A DNA stretch of 46,631 nt. It comes from Rhodocollybia butyracea. Its lineage: Eukaryota; Basidiomycota; Agaricomycetes; Agaricales; Omphalotaceae. This document shows, one piece after another, positions 11,690 to 22,050 of this stretch (within the stretch, counting starts at the first letter, position 1; each line of letters begins with the position of its first letter). The notes under the pieces are model-generated. The model ran no database searches. It saw only the letters and a list, made by a program, of their open reading frames with translations, and was not told where the DNA came from. The translations under genes were made by a program, and so were the position numbers. The DNA lies in assembly GCA_015501585.1 (NCBI GenBank), contig JADNRY010000462.1, forward strand, positions 1 to 46,631, written 5' to 3'.

Positions 11690-12860
11690 AAATACTCCTC
11701 ATCACGACACTGCATAAACGAAATCACTGACCGCTACACTCAACTAAAGTACTAATTCCAAGCTCGTCTCTGGATACCCAACATGCTATGAAATCCCAGC
11801 TTCCTCCCTAACCACCAGCCGTATATCCCATCCAGAGTCGGAAAGGAAAGAGTATTTATATAGCACACTGAACACGGTGCAAAAATGATTACAGAGGTTG
11901 ATGGAACATGCGAGCAGGGAAGCATGTTACGCACCTTTTTTGGCATTTGTCGGTCATCTCTGTACTCTGTATGCTAGTGCCGGTGCGTCGTCGTTGCTGC
12001 CAGCGATGACAACGTTGCTTGGGTTACCATTTTTAGCGAGGATAGGTGAATCTCTCCTTATATTTCTTTTGCTTTTATTTATTCTTTCTGTTTGCAGCGC
12101 CCCAATTCTGCGGCTCGACCTCATGCATTTCAACATTCAGCACGTTTAGTACTCGCATCGATTCAACATTTCCGTCCGCATTATTGATTACGCTTCCAAT
12201 TCCACGACCAGCAATGTCATTTCATGTTCGTTAGCATCCTGCTCACCAGGAATACTCTCCTCCATCGCTGACATGGATACACACATCCAGGTTGTCCTCA
12301 AAATTTGAAATGTCGCATACTCACAGCTTGGATATCCGGATGTTCAGAGGGAAGGGCTGCATGTTTTTTTGTCACTGGTGAGGGTGCTAGGTGTAGGCCT
12401 GAATTTTTCATCATGTTTGGGATATGGAGGCGCCGCTGGAGGAGGGGATGCAGGGGTTTTATGAGGTTTCGATTAGCGGCGCTTGTTTGTATCCTTCGTG
12501 AGACCCCAGTATCCGATGGCTTCCGTCTATTCTAACTTTTTTCAATTAGTGATGAATGGGACTTCTTCCTTTTTTCAACTTAAATTCATAGACGACAGGG
12601 TGTATCTAGCTTACCACCCTATCATTCATCTATTGTCAAATTCAAACTCATCTTTATCCTCATCAATCATCAATCATTGTTGCCTGCAGAACAGCTCTCT
12701 CTTGGTTCTTCATATGCTCCTGGCAGGCCTTACCACCACCCCTCCTCCGAAATTATTGGATCTATTCTTCTTTGTCCTCCTAGCCTGTGATACCTTCCTA
12801 CTTCCTTCCTCTCTCGCAGCCAACAACAACCAAAACCTAAAAGCGGCCGTAACCTTTGTG
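11690..12860. other. Degraded coding-like DNA between copy B segments
   Basis: Pyrimidine-rich plus-strand frames (11898-12149, 12305-12535, 12483-12986) are present. Around 12420-12490 a frame reads DMEAPLEEGMQGFYEVSISG, which looks protein-like, but it is bounded by stops. It probably belongs to the same decayed gene as segments 1 and 2. Confidence 0.3.
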
Positions 12861-12869
12861 GATGTGTTA

Positions 12870-13903
12870 TCACCCTCTAATGTCATCTTGGTTACGATCT
12901 CTGTGTCTCAGAAATCCCAAACCTTCCAGAAATCCAAACGCCCCCCTCCTCTGGAAGCTGCTCTTTCGGGATCATCCCCTTATTGATATCCCCCTTCCAA
13001 CATCTTCCTTCGCAAACGCCCTCAGTAAAGCATCCACTGCAAAACTGTGGCTTGCCGCCTCCCTATGGATGGACTGCAGTACATGGATCAAACTGAAGGA
13101 GGGAGAAAAGTAGGGAGATGCGGAGAAGGAGGCCCTCGTATAGATGCATGTTGATATTAGGAGGGGCCGCCCGCTGGAGAGTGCTGACGCGGTGTTTTTT
13201 GCGAGGGAGAGGTCGCAGAAGGCCTCTTCCTCGTTGTACAGCTACAATCTTGTCAGAGGCGTCTTGAATACCGTTTTACAGTCTGAAAAAACTGATAACG
13301 CTGGGAAGATGAATTCAAATGTAGGATATTCTTCAAAAGTTGGGCGTCATTCGTTGGAAAGGGGCGTTGTGAGTGCGATGGGTCGATTATGGGATCGCGA
13401 GGATGGTGGGATGAGTGATGGAATGACTTGTTAGAGGTCTTGAGGCGGCGGAGTGATTGAGTATGTTCACTCCAGTCTTCTTTTTTCGTTTTTGCTGATG
13501 CGTTGTGTCCCTTGATTGTTATCGGAACGAGCCTTCAATACACCTAGCCCTGAAAACCGTAAAGGACCTCGAAAAGGTCGATGTCGTCGCATGTTTCATA
13601 CTTGCGCAACACCAGCAATATCAGGCTCAGGATAAATCTCAACGTGCTCAGGGAACCGTGAGCAATGCGATACATACAATGCAGGTGGACTCTCCGCCAA
13701 GTATGGGTGTGGGCACAGATGCCGACGTCCCGACTCTCCCGGCTTTCTTAAGTCGCCTCCTGCACTCTCGCTTTGCTGCTTCCACTACCTTGAACTCTAT
13801 CTCTCACACCTCGACCACCTCACTCACCTCCACCATACCCATATTCTTACCCCCCACTCTCCGCCTTGCCATCCGGCACTACTTCTCTCACGTTAGCAAT
13901 GTG
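12870..13903 (+). pseudogene. Copy B, segment 2 of the duplicated gene
   Basis: Homologous to 7350-8370. It preserves longer frames than copy A, including FANALSKASTAKLWLAASLW, then after a stop SADAVFFARERSQKASSS, LNTVLQSEKT, and a frame from 13505 containing ALKTVKDLEKVDVVACFILA. Stops at 13111 and 13432 and frame changes show decay. The segment is cut at 13908 by insertion of the LTR-like element, and its continuation is at 16068. Confidence 0.45.
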
Positions 13904-13908
13904 CTGTG
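13904..13908. repeat. Left 5-bp target duplication CTGTG
   Basis: Matches CTGTG at 16068-16072 on the other side of the 13909-16067 element. Five-base duplications are made by LTR-retrotransposon integrases. Confidence 0.85.
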
Positions 13909-14514
13909 TGTTATGACTCGATCAATAGTCTTGTCCAATGATATGGCCCAGATTTGTTTGGGCATAAAACATGCAGTATATGCGTGTTTTTGGCACCAAG
14001 TCATGCTGTATTAGAGATATGCACTGTACAGAGTATTCTAGAATCCGCCGTTACCGCGCGGCATCATTAAAAGACACAGATGTTAATTGTTGATGACATC
14101 AAAACTGAGTCTCGGCAACAGAACACAGTTGTAATCAATGATAGTGCAAAGAATACTGAAACCCACCACAAATATGACTTATATTCAGACTATTGAAGCG
14201 ATCCAAAGGGTATCTTATTACAACTAGAAGACTACTAGACAGAAGGAACAAGTATCAACGTTAAACGGTCCAAGCGGGACTTCCCATCAGAAATTGATGT
14301 GAGGAGATTAATGTATTGCCGACCCCGAGGAGATTGATGCGAGGAGATTGATGTGCCGAGGTTCCGGGATCATATCAAGATCATGCCGCGGCGTCCCGCA
14401 GATTTAAGACAGCGCGTGAAATAAATATTTCATGAGCTGTTTATTGAATAACAAGAGCATATGTACTCCCACACAACTCATATGGTGTATTTACACTGTG
14501 ATATTGAAATACAG

Positions 14515-14522
14515 TATATAAG
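14515..14522 (+). promoter_or_regulatory. TATA box of the LTR-like element
   Basis: TATATAAG, followed about 30 bp downstream by a C9-10 tract and a plausible transcription start zone. If used, the transcript leader would contain the whole hairpin array. Confidence 0.35.
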
Positions 14523-15182
14523 AAGGTGTTCCAGACGAAATGGAGGCAAGCACTTTCCCCCCCCCATTCCTGTTACAGGGTTGGTGTGGTTGGTTTGTGT
14601 CTTCTAGTGACAAGTGCACATTAAACAAGAGTACAAGTTAAATGAAATAAGAAAGTATAAAGAAAGAAAACCAAAGTCCTCAGTAACTACCTTATGCTCC
14701 AGAAAGTTAATAGCAGTGAGAGTGTTGTGAGTAGCGCATACTCTCTCTGTCAATTGTACTTTTAGTGTAAAGTCTAAGTTCAGGCAATTGAAAGATAAAG
14801 ATTAAAGCATGCCCGAGTTTGTTAGAATCTCGAGACAGAAAATCTATCACAACCTTGTAAATATGATGCAGATGTATGTACTTGTAATAAGAATTCTGAC
14901 TTGTTCAATGATAACCCCCTTGAACTCATGTTAGTCTTTGGTGTGTGTTGGTGTTGGTGTGAGGTATTCAGCTTCATACTAGCATTTTATGCATAGCCCA
15001 GAGTTGGCATATCACCAAACCTTCACAGTACATAACTCGGTGGTAACAATGATAAGAGAAATCAATGGAGATTATAGAGCAAGCCTTTCCGTTTGATGAA
15101 ACCGCTAGGCAAAAAATATATACTCAAACAACTAGGCTCAAGTAAAGTTAGTAACTAGTTTGTAATACGAAACTCACAGAAG

Positions 15183-15543
15183 TTATTATTTGGAGATAGC
15201 TCGACAAATAATAATAATAAGATTACCCTCGGAGATAGCTCAACAAGCAGTAATATGAATCAGAACTAGTACTCGGAGATGGCTCAACAAGTAGTAGTGA
15301 GTGTGGTGTCTAGTACTTGGAGATAGCTCAACAAGTAATAGTGAGTGTGATGTCTAATACTTGGAGATAGCTCAACAAGTAATAGGAAGTTGCAACTCGG
15401 AGATAGCTCAACAAGTGGCAATTAAAGAAGTATTCACTAGGAGATAGCTCAACAGGTGAATGTTAGTGGATACAACTTGGAGTTAGCTCAACAAGATGTA
15501 TAAATGTGTATTGTAGCTTGGAGATAGCTCAACAAGATACAAT
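15183..15543 (+). repeat. Array of nine hairpins with a shared apex and covarying stems
   Basis: Each unit has the core G-GAG-ATAG-CTC-AA-C, in which GAG pairs with CTC over an ATAG loop and the flanking arms pair further. Unit extents: 15183-15214, 15222-15254, 15266-15297, 15310-15341, 15354-15385, 15390-15421, 15431-15462, 15471-15500 and 15510-15543. Outer arms differ between units but stay complementary within a unit: TTATTATTTG with CAAATAATAA in the first, TTGCAACT with AGTGGCAA in the sixth, ATTGTAG.CTTG with CAAG.TACAAT in the ninth. Each outer stem has 8-11 positions with at most two or three mismatches. Spacers between units vary from 4 to 12 bases. Not a CRISPR array: repeats are hairpins of varying sequence in a nuclear fungal element. 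Confidence 0.85.
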
Positions 15544-15685
15544 GAGTTGGTCTGGTGATTCACACAAGTGATAACAGCAAACAAGTGGGGGTTTGGATTT
15601 AAGAAAAATAATACGTCTACTGTACATTGGTAAATCTAGCCTTCTTATATACTGTTTAATATGTACTAGTTAGGAAATGCTGCGG

Positions 15686-15877
15686 AATGACTAGATTTGA
15701 GTCATAACTGCGGAAATGCTGCGGATCAGTCAGCATGACTGGGGAATGGTGTGCAATGACTGTTACTGAGTCATTTAAGCGGAACTGCGGATGACTGATG
15801 TTGAGTCATTCAGTAGAGTCATGGATGACTGATATTGAGTCATTTAGTGGAACCGGAGTTGACTAATAATGAGTCAA
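15686..15877 (+). repeat. Cluster of ATGACT...AGTCAT palindromes (TGAGTCA sites)
   Basis: Five inverted pairs of ATGACT and AGTCAT with 5-7 bp loops: 15686-15705, 15755-15775, 15791-15810, 15825-15843 and 15859-15877 (the last as TTGACT/AGTCAA). Four of the right halves read TGAGTCA, the consensus bound by AP-1/Gcn4-type bZIP factors. They could be hairpins in RNA or transcription-factor sites in the LTR. Confidence 0.65.
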
Positions 15878-16013
15878 TACTGTGTGGAAGGGTCTTTGCA
15901 GCTTCCATGGTAATGTGCAGCATTATCCCAAGTTGTGTTGAGAAGATAAGTAATGAATGTATGTGATAGTGTTAGGTAGTAAAATATTAATGATAGTCAT
16001 GGTGGTGGTTGTT

Positions 16014-16019
16014 AATAAA
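16014..16019 (+). promoter_or_regulatory. Candidate polyadenylation signal of the LTR-like element
   Basis: AATAAA 48 bp before the right end of the element, in the same orientation as the TATA box. Confidence 0.3.
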
Positions 16020-16067
16020 TGAAAAAAGAGTGTGTGTATGCCTATAGTGTAGAATCGGGTCATAACA

Positions 16068-16620
16068 CTGTGTATACTCGAGGTGCTTGATTCTTGAATG
16101 GGGCAGTGAGCGAGATACTGATGCCTGAAGGGAAGGGGGAGAAAAGAGGACGGAACGGGGAAAAAAGAGGAGGGGAGGGAGAGAAAGATAACAATCCTTA
16201 GGTCAATATTCCGGTGATGTTACAGGTCAGTTGCTCTACGATCCTAGTTTCCGCGTACCAATTACCGACTTTACCCCATTTTTTCTTGATATCAACTTAC
16301 ATATCGACCTTCCTTCAACCCCTCTCCAACATCACCTTCTTCACGCTTATCCAGACGCCTCCCACATACCGCCTTCCTCGAAAGTTCAAGGCATATGTGG
16401 ATGGTGAGATCCGAGGTGTGGAGGAGACAAGGGATACAGGGCGTTGGAGGTGTTTGTTAGGACGCAGGCTAAAGTCTCAAAGGAGGCAAGGAAGGCAAAA
16501 GATGAAAAGGAGGTGCGGGATCGGAAGCAGAGGAATAGGATGTTGCAAGTGCAGGCGGGGGTGGTTGGAGAGTATCAGTTGGAGGAGCTGGTGTTTTGAG
16601 AGTGGGGTTGGTTGTTGTAA
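16068..16620 (+). pseudogene. Copy B, segment 3 (C-terminal part) of the duplicated gene
   Basis: Resumes the copy B homology right after the element: GAGGTGCTTGATTCTTG here matches GAAGTGCTCGACTCTTGG at 8382. Conserved peptide blocks are FLQPLSNITFFTLIQTPPTY and RKFKAYV, then a basic tail (AKVSKEARKAKDEKEV in one frame) and LQVQAGVVGEYQLEELVF with a stop at about 16599. Frame changes between these blocks show that it is decayed. The open frame 16214-16975 is partly in the wrong frame. Confidence 0.45.
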
Positions 16621-16946
16621 TGATTACTGCCGGACGCTCTGTGGTATAAAGATTATGTATGTTGTGTCCTCGAGATATGCAACCTGCATCCCGATTTTTA
16701 GAGTCAGAGGATCATGGCGCCGAGCCTGTCGAGATTTGGCTTGTGGGCTGCCAACAAGTTCATCAATCTCGACTCATTCTATTTTTCCTCTTCTACATGT
16801 GACCGTGTGTTTAAAGTTCTGGTCATGGGTTATTAATGCTGGTGATTTTGATCAACGCTCATTCCACTCAACGCTGTCTTCTACACCTTCACTGCACGTT
16901 ACATTCCCAACCTACTCTAACCTTTTACCGTTCTGCTACACTACCA

Positions 16947-19309
16947 ATGGACCAAGCTTCCAAAGCTGCTTTTGACAATAATCAACTTGGAAGGAACTAC
17001 TCAGAGATACTCTCTCTCTTGCGTAGTATGCATTCCATGATGCAGGCCCGCGAAGAGCATGAGGCTTCCATATTACGATCCAGTTCAGACTCAGCACCTC
17101 CATCTCCACCTCCCGCACCCATAACGTCTCAGCTATCAAGCAATATTCAAGTGGATTGCTCCCGAGATTGCTCCTTAGTTACTCACATTCCATCTGAGAA
17201 CTTGTTGGTTGAATCTCTGGGCGTAACTGAGGATCATATAATTCAACCTTCTGCAGCAGATCATGGATCGTACTCTCCTGACATTAAGCAAGTACAAGCA
17301 GAGTTTTTGGTTCTATCTCGTTCGCACAGTATGCCGGAGAAATTGGTTGGTGTGAAGGAAGGTCCCCTCTGTGTATCCGTACCCTCTACACCCCATATCC
17401 AGATTGGACCAGTAGTAGAACCTATGTATACACAAGAAGCTGGAGCCCCCACTGCTAGGGCACCCGATCCACTAAATAACCTTCCCGCCCAGGCCTCCAA
17501 TCCACCTGCTCTCACAAGTATATTCAGTTCCCTCCACAAAACAATATCAGATCTGCAATAAGCTGTCACTGGTTCAGAGAAGAAGATAAATCACAGCACC
17601 AAAAATGGACCTTTCAAGGTTCATCGATTTGGATGGAAAAAGGATCACGCAACACAGGATCCTTTAGCAAGTATGTGAATGGTTTTTGTGTATTTTTTTT
17701 CAATGTTGTTGATTATCAAACGGTAGCAAACTACGATTATACACTCAAATATCCGGAGGAAGAGCATTATCATGACTCATGAGCTTGGTGCGGAAGCTCG
17801 TGTCTGGAGGGTCTATGTTGATGAGGCAAAACCTTTTGACAATGATATGGTTGGGGAATTGGTGGACAGTATAGATATCTTATTGGTCTTTGTACGCTCT
17901 GAGTCATGGTACCTCCTTCAATTAGAAGTTTCTGATGCCTTTACAGGCTGGTCTTTTCTCTGCTGTCCTCTCAACATTTGTAGCACAAACATCACAGTCA
18001 CTATCTCAAGACTATGCTCAGCTCTCTGCATCTTATCTCAGTGAGTTGACCATGCTGGTGCGCGCAAATACAAATAGTACTGCCATCTTGAACATTCCTC
18101 TCACCAGTACTGCATTCTCTCCTGCCATATTTGATCTATGGGTTAATGGTTTATGGTTTATAAGCCTTGTTTTCTCGCTTTCAGTTGCTCTCTTTGCAGT
18201 CCTTGCAAGGCAGTGGCTCCGTCAGTATATGTCCATTATCACTGGTACGCCCCAGCAACAGGCATTTATTCGGCAATTTCGCTTTGATGGGCTCGAAAAA
18301 TGGGGAGTTCAGTCACTCATTGGAATGCTCCCCACCCTCCTTCATCTTGCCCTGATGCTGTTCCTTGCTGGGCTTGTCATCTTTCTCATTCCTCTAAGCA
18401 CTACCATGGGATATATTGTTGGTGCTATATCTGTGATTGTTGTTACTCTTTACCTCACAGCAACTATCCTTCCAATATTCACTATTCAGTGCTCTTACAG
18501 AACAACTCTTACGCATCTGCTTTACTCGCACATTCTCTACACATTCTCTTGGAACATACTCAACACTATCATCTCTGCTTACTACTGGATAGGGGGAAAA
18601 TCCATAGAGTCACCTTTCCCTTTGATTGGTAGCACTTGGAAAGAAATGGAAGGTTTCACGGCTTGCAGCCACCAGGGTCAGGATTTAGCTTCTCTTACAT
18701 GGCTTAACCACTATACCTCCAATCCATCCGCAAAGAGTGTTCTTTTTTGTTCACTTGGTGCATTCCCTCCCTCTATTTCAAAAAAAATGGAGGAAATCAT
18801 AAATGATTATTTTGCCTTATTTCAAATCAGTCAACAACTGCGAACCTCGACAAATCTAGACGAGTTGGAGAGTTGGTTTCGTGCAGGGATTCATTTCAAC
18901 TCCATGCCTTACGTTGCTCATATTATTCCCAAACACCGCTTGCATGTGGAATATGAAGACAGCATCTCAGACCATAACTGCAATATCACTTCTGCTCTTT
19001 CAGCATTGGCTTTTGGGCTAAGTCCAGTGAAGTTCTTTTACAATGGTGAACTTATTTATAGAGCTCACCGCTGAAAATGCGATAAACTGGGTCCTTGATA
19101 CTTATATGGAAGGTCTACCTTTGAAATTTCCAGGACTTGTATGGGAACCCCTGCTCCGAAGATCTGGATACAATGGAAAAAATCTGGAATATGTCAGAGA
19201 ATATCCGCTGGATCGCACATTTTCTTCCAATGAAATTCGAGATCTTATGATCTCTGAGGATGTGCGATTTGGGCCGTACTCAAATACCCTGGCACCTCCC
19301 AACTCTTAA
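16947..19309 (+). pseudogene. DUF6535-domain membrane protein gene with three lesions
   Basis: The frame starting MDQASKAAFDNN (ATG 16947) runs to a TAA at 17559-17561, after which the same frame continues to a 56-bp intron (17671-17726). Exon 2 reads NYDYTLKYPEEEHYHD and then needs a shift of one base near 17775 to continue as HELGAEARVWRVYVDEA, the DUF6535 opening motif. A 55-bp intron (17892-17946) leads to AGLFSAVLSTFVAQTSQSLS, WVNGLWFISLVFSL (transmembrane), VLARQWLRQYMSIITGTPQQ, RQFRFDGLEKWGV and two more membrane helices. Near 19037 one extra T breaks the frame again; it resumes as MVNLFIELTAENAINWVLDT and ends at 19307-19309. Family function is unknown; it is abundant in Agaricomycetes. 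Three independent lesions argue for a young pseudogene, although the third is next to a TTTT run and could be a base-calling error. Confidence 0.8.
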
Positions 19310-20349
19310 TCAACAAAGCAAGCCCTTGGTCTCAGAAAGATGAGGATGGAAAGAAAATGGGAGGAAGACATTGAAGATAAAGATGGAGAGGCGGAAACGA
19401 GACACGAAGAACACATATAGTTTAGCAAAAGAAAGCAGAATTGAAATAGTGGGCTAGCTTCCTACATCCAGTATTATTGCCAACAATTTGAAACTTTTAT
19501 AACAACAGATTCTGGAGTTGTGGAATGTAAATTACGGGATTTATACAGTGCCGTGACCCTCAAAGAAAGTATGAAGACATCCGCCGTCACCCGCCATCAT
19601 CCTGCCATGCCCATTACAGCAGGTTACAGTGGGGTTAAGGTAAATGCTAATGGCCCCAATTACGGCACATACTTTTGCCGTGCACCCTAAGCCATTGGTC
19701 CCTGCAATGCATGCAAACGCGGTGCGTGGTGATGAAATTATCAAAATTTACTGAATCTTTCATATTTGTGTAAACTTAGTTGGCTTTAGAATATTTTTGG
19801 AATCTACTTGAAAATCATGAGAAGTTATGTGGAGGTGTGCCTCCAGGCCTGAAGTGAAAGATTATCAGAATATTCATCCACTGACATCAATGATCCAGCT
19901 GTAACTAGTGTTGCTTCCTCCCATGCTTGGGCAGGGGGTAGAGATCTCCCTTTTGCTTTCCGCATTTGCATTGCTGCCCACAAAACTAATCCAATTAGAA
20001 ATTAGAGATGTCCACAAGTCCGGGTCTTCCCAGGTACTCGCAGGTAAGATCCGTGGGAAAACCCGCAAGTATATGACTCCCGGATCCCAAGATCCGTTTC
20101 CCACGGGTCAGCGGCGAGTCACAGGTCAGACTTTACAGAATTTTGACTGACTTGCGGGTACTTGCAGGTACTTGCAAGTGGAACAAGTCAACATATAATA
20201 CTTGTATGTAAGGTGAGAATTACAATAAAATATTTAAAGCTACGGAGAAATTTTGATCACTACATTAAAACGGAACAACTACCAAGGGCCCGAAGGCTCC
20301 AACTCAGGCATGTCATCAAAAGTTTCAACATCTTCTGCAATCAAATGAT
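19310..20349. other. No gene; contains a hAT-family-2 repeat fragment
   Basis: No supported gene. At 20005-20180 a run of AGTACTTGC/GCAAGTACT and GATCCGTGGGAAA words begins with AGAGATGTCCACAAGTCC, the terminal sequence of the TAGAGATG-type hAT family seen complete at 43580-44199. Its other end was not found. Confidence 0.55.
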
Positions 20350-21376
20350 TTAAATCTGATGAGATAAAGATGTTAGTGTTGAATAGAGAATCGAGATCAG
20401 TTGAAGGTACATACCAAGACCAAACTTTATCTTATGGGATACAGACATGGCAACCTGGCCCAACGGTGTCAATGGACCTTCAGCATCAAGGATTGTGGCC
20501 CAAAAAGCAAGATGGGCACTGTCAGGCTCAGACGGCTTGACTGCATTCACTGCTAGGTTAATAACATGAGCAAGGCAGGGTTTTCCCTGGAAAAAATAAC
20601 AGTTACAGTGATATTATTCATGAAGACTGGAGAGAAGAAGAAAAAATCTCACGGAAAATGAAGTAGGTTTCAACCCGTAAGCAAGGTCAGATGGTGGGTA
20701 GAGAATATCACTGGATAACTGGAGAATAAAGGGAAGTGGATGAAATGGGAGGTGGGTGAACAAAAGAACAGTATCCTGTTCAACTGAGAGAAGGCAAAGA
20801 CGAGCAACAGCAATGGCGGCGGATATCATCTTAAGAGAACGTAGTGGAAGAAAACGAGAGCAAATGTTTAAGATAATGTGACTTGTAACTAGTATATTGA
20901 CAATAGGAAGTGCACAAGTTAAGGCAAAGCTATCAGGAAGACTAAGAAAGATGAGACACATATTGAAGGGAATGTACTCATGAACAACACAGCTTAAGAG
21001 AACAATGCTAGGTAACACGACGAAAGGAATCAAAGGCAGATATCCTGAAAACAAAATCAGTATTCAAAAATTACCGACCAAAGGGATGGATTCACCGGGG
21101 GAGGGCCAATGATATGGCGCATAGCTTTGGAACGTCCAGGATCGTACCACGGAATATGAAGCCGGTAGCAGCACAAAAAGTGATGGCAGAAACGATGTTC
21201 TCGACGGGAGGCATAGAGGCGGCTGAAGACTTTTGAGCATTTTCGGCAAATAAATACATGGTGAGCGCGGCCATGAACATTGTTGGAGACAATGGAGTCT
21301 GTGCTAGAAAAATCATGCATCGGCGTGGACATGGTGGAACGAGAGAAAGATAGTAAAGGAGTGAACAAACTAACAA
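20350..21376 (-). pseudogene. hAT-transposase-like and unidentified minus-strand fragments
   Basis: On the minus strand an acceptor near 20595 (TTTTTTCCAG) is followed by GKPCLAHVINLAVNAVKP, which resembles the C-x-AH-xxN-L motif in the catalytic region of hAT transposases. It continues to about 20420 as TPLGQVAMSVSHKIKFG. Upstream, 21054-20614 is a hydrophobic frame (SLKMISAAIAVARLCLLSVE), and 21376-21092 reads QTPLSPTMFMAALTMYLFAE in one frame and a CRKCSKVF stretch (zinc-finger-like) in another. No arrangement gives a complete transposase with its DDE residues. It may be one decayed transposase or two fused relics. Confidence 0.35.
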
Positions 21377-21453
21377 TAATGTTTCATAATATTAGTTCAT
21401 GACCAGTAAACAAAGCAAAAAAAATACTTCTATATACAACTCTGGCAGGATAG

Positions 21454-22050
21454 TTAAGCAATGGTAGGCGTAGCAGGTAAAGCAATGTGGGGGATGGAAG
21501 CAGGATGACAATATGTTTTAACAAACATACTCACATAGTAATTAACCAGCACCTTCTCAACCGATTCTAGAGCACTCTGATCAACTTCAAGGGGAAAAGG
21601 CTGGCGCAGGAGAGCTGGCTTGGGACCGGGCCAATACTGTACTACCTGATAGAATGCTTTAATGAACGGAATCCTCGAGGGAGGGCTGTGCATTGATGAC
21701 GGGCCAGGAGAACTGTACTGGGGACGATACGGAAGGCCAGGCCAGCAACGGAGTATCTCAGCTTCCCTCTGCAACCAAATCTCCCTTGCCATGGCGTCCT
21801 CTTCAGTCTCTCCTTGGGGCTCAGGAACAAGGTGCGCATCAAGCGTAATAAATTCCATGCGATAATTGATCTCCATCAACTCCCAGATGACCTCGCAAAC
21901 AACCTGATGATGTACCAAACCAGCAGCACTGAGAGAAACAGGAGCGTTGTTCCACCAAGCTTTTGCATCCTCGAGATTGGCCACATCGATGGTAATGCCT
22001 ATAGACTGTGAGTCAGATACAAGTTCTGTGCTGTACCTGAGCAGCCACAA
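21454..22050 (-). CDS. Hypothetical protein, partial (about 180-198 codons)
   Basis: A 198-codon open frame with real protein character: VANLEDAKAWWNNAPVSL, GLVHHQVVCEVIWELMEINY, a Glu-rich stretch, and ESVEKVLVNYY near the end. The first codon is not ATG. An acceptor (GCTGCTCAG, ending about 22045) precedes it, so the frame is an internal or 3' exon whose start exon was not identified. A good GTGAGT donor after LVNYY (about 21534) suggests that the last 28 codons may be intron. I have an impression of similar sequences from other Agaricomycetes, but I cannot assign a function. It lies next to, and in the same direction as, the hAT-like fragments. Confidence 0.45.
   Translation of the reverse strand: MWLLRYSTELVSDSQSIGITIDVANLEDAKAWWNNAPVSLSAAGLVHHQVVCEVIWELMEINYRMEFITLDAHLVPEPQGETEEDAMAREIWLQREAEILRCWPGLPYRPQYSSPGPSSMHSPPSRIPFIKAFYQVVQYWPGPKPALLRQPFPLEVDQSALESVEKVLVNYYVSMFVKTYCHPASIPHIALPATPTIA

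Larger units (their letters stand above)
13909..16067 (+). mobile_element. Long solo-LTR-like element, 2159 bp
   Basis: The element begins TGTTATGACTCGAT and ends ATCGGGTCATAACA: TG...CA ends inside a 14-bp imperfect inverted repeat, flanked by CTGTG duplications. The start is not repeated directly near the end and there is no coding frame, so this is a single unit and best explained as one LTR left after recombination. A TATA box (TATATAAG, 14515-14522) and a polyadenylation-type AATAAA (16014-16019) fit the plus orientation. Between them lie nine hairpins (15183-15543) and the TGAGTCA cluster (15686-15877). At over 2 kb it is a very long LTR. It split copy B of the duplicated gene, so it is younger than that duplication. 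Confidence 0.7.

Noticed and set aside
15183..15543. CRISPR-like array (regularly spaced repeats)
   Set aside because: Nuclear fungal DNA; repeats are short hairpins with variable arms and spacers of 4-12 bases, inside an LTR-like element.
13909..16067. DNA transposon instead of a solo LTR
   Set aside because: A 5-bp duplication with TG...CA ends is characteristic of LTR integrases; no transposase-type subterminal repeats. Not fully excluded.
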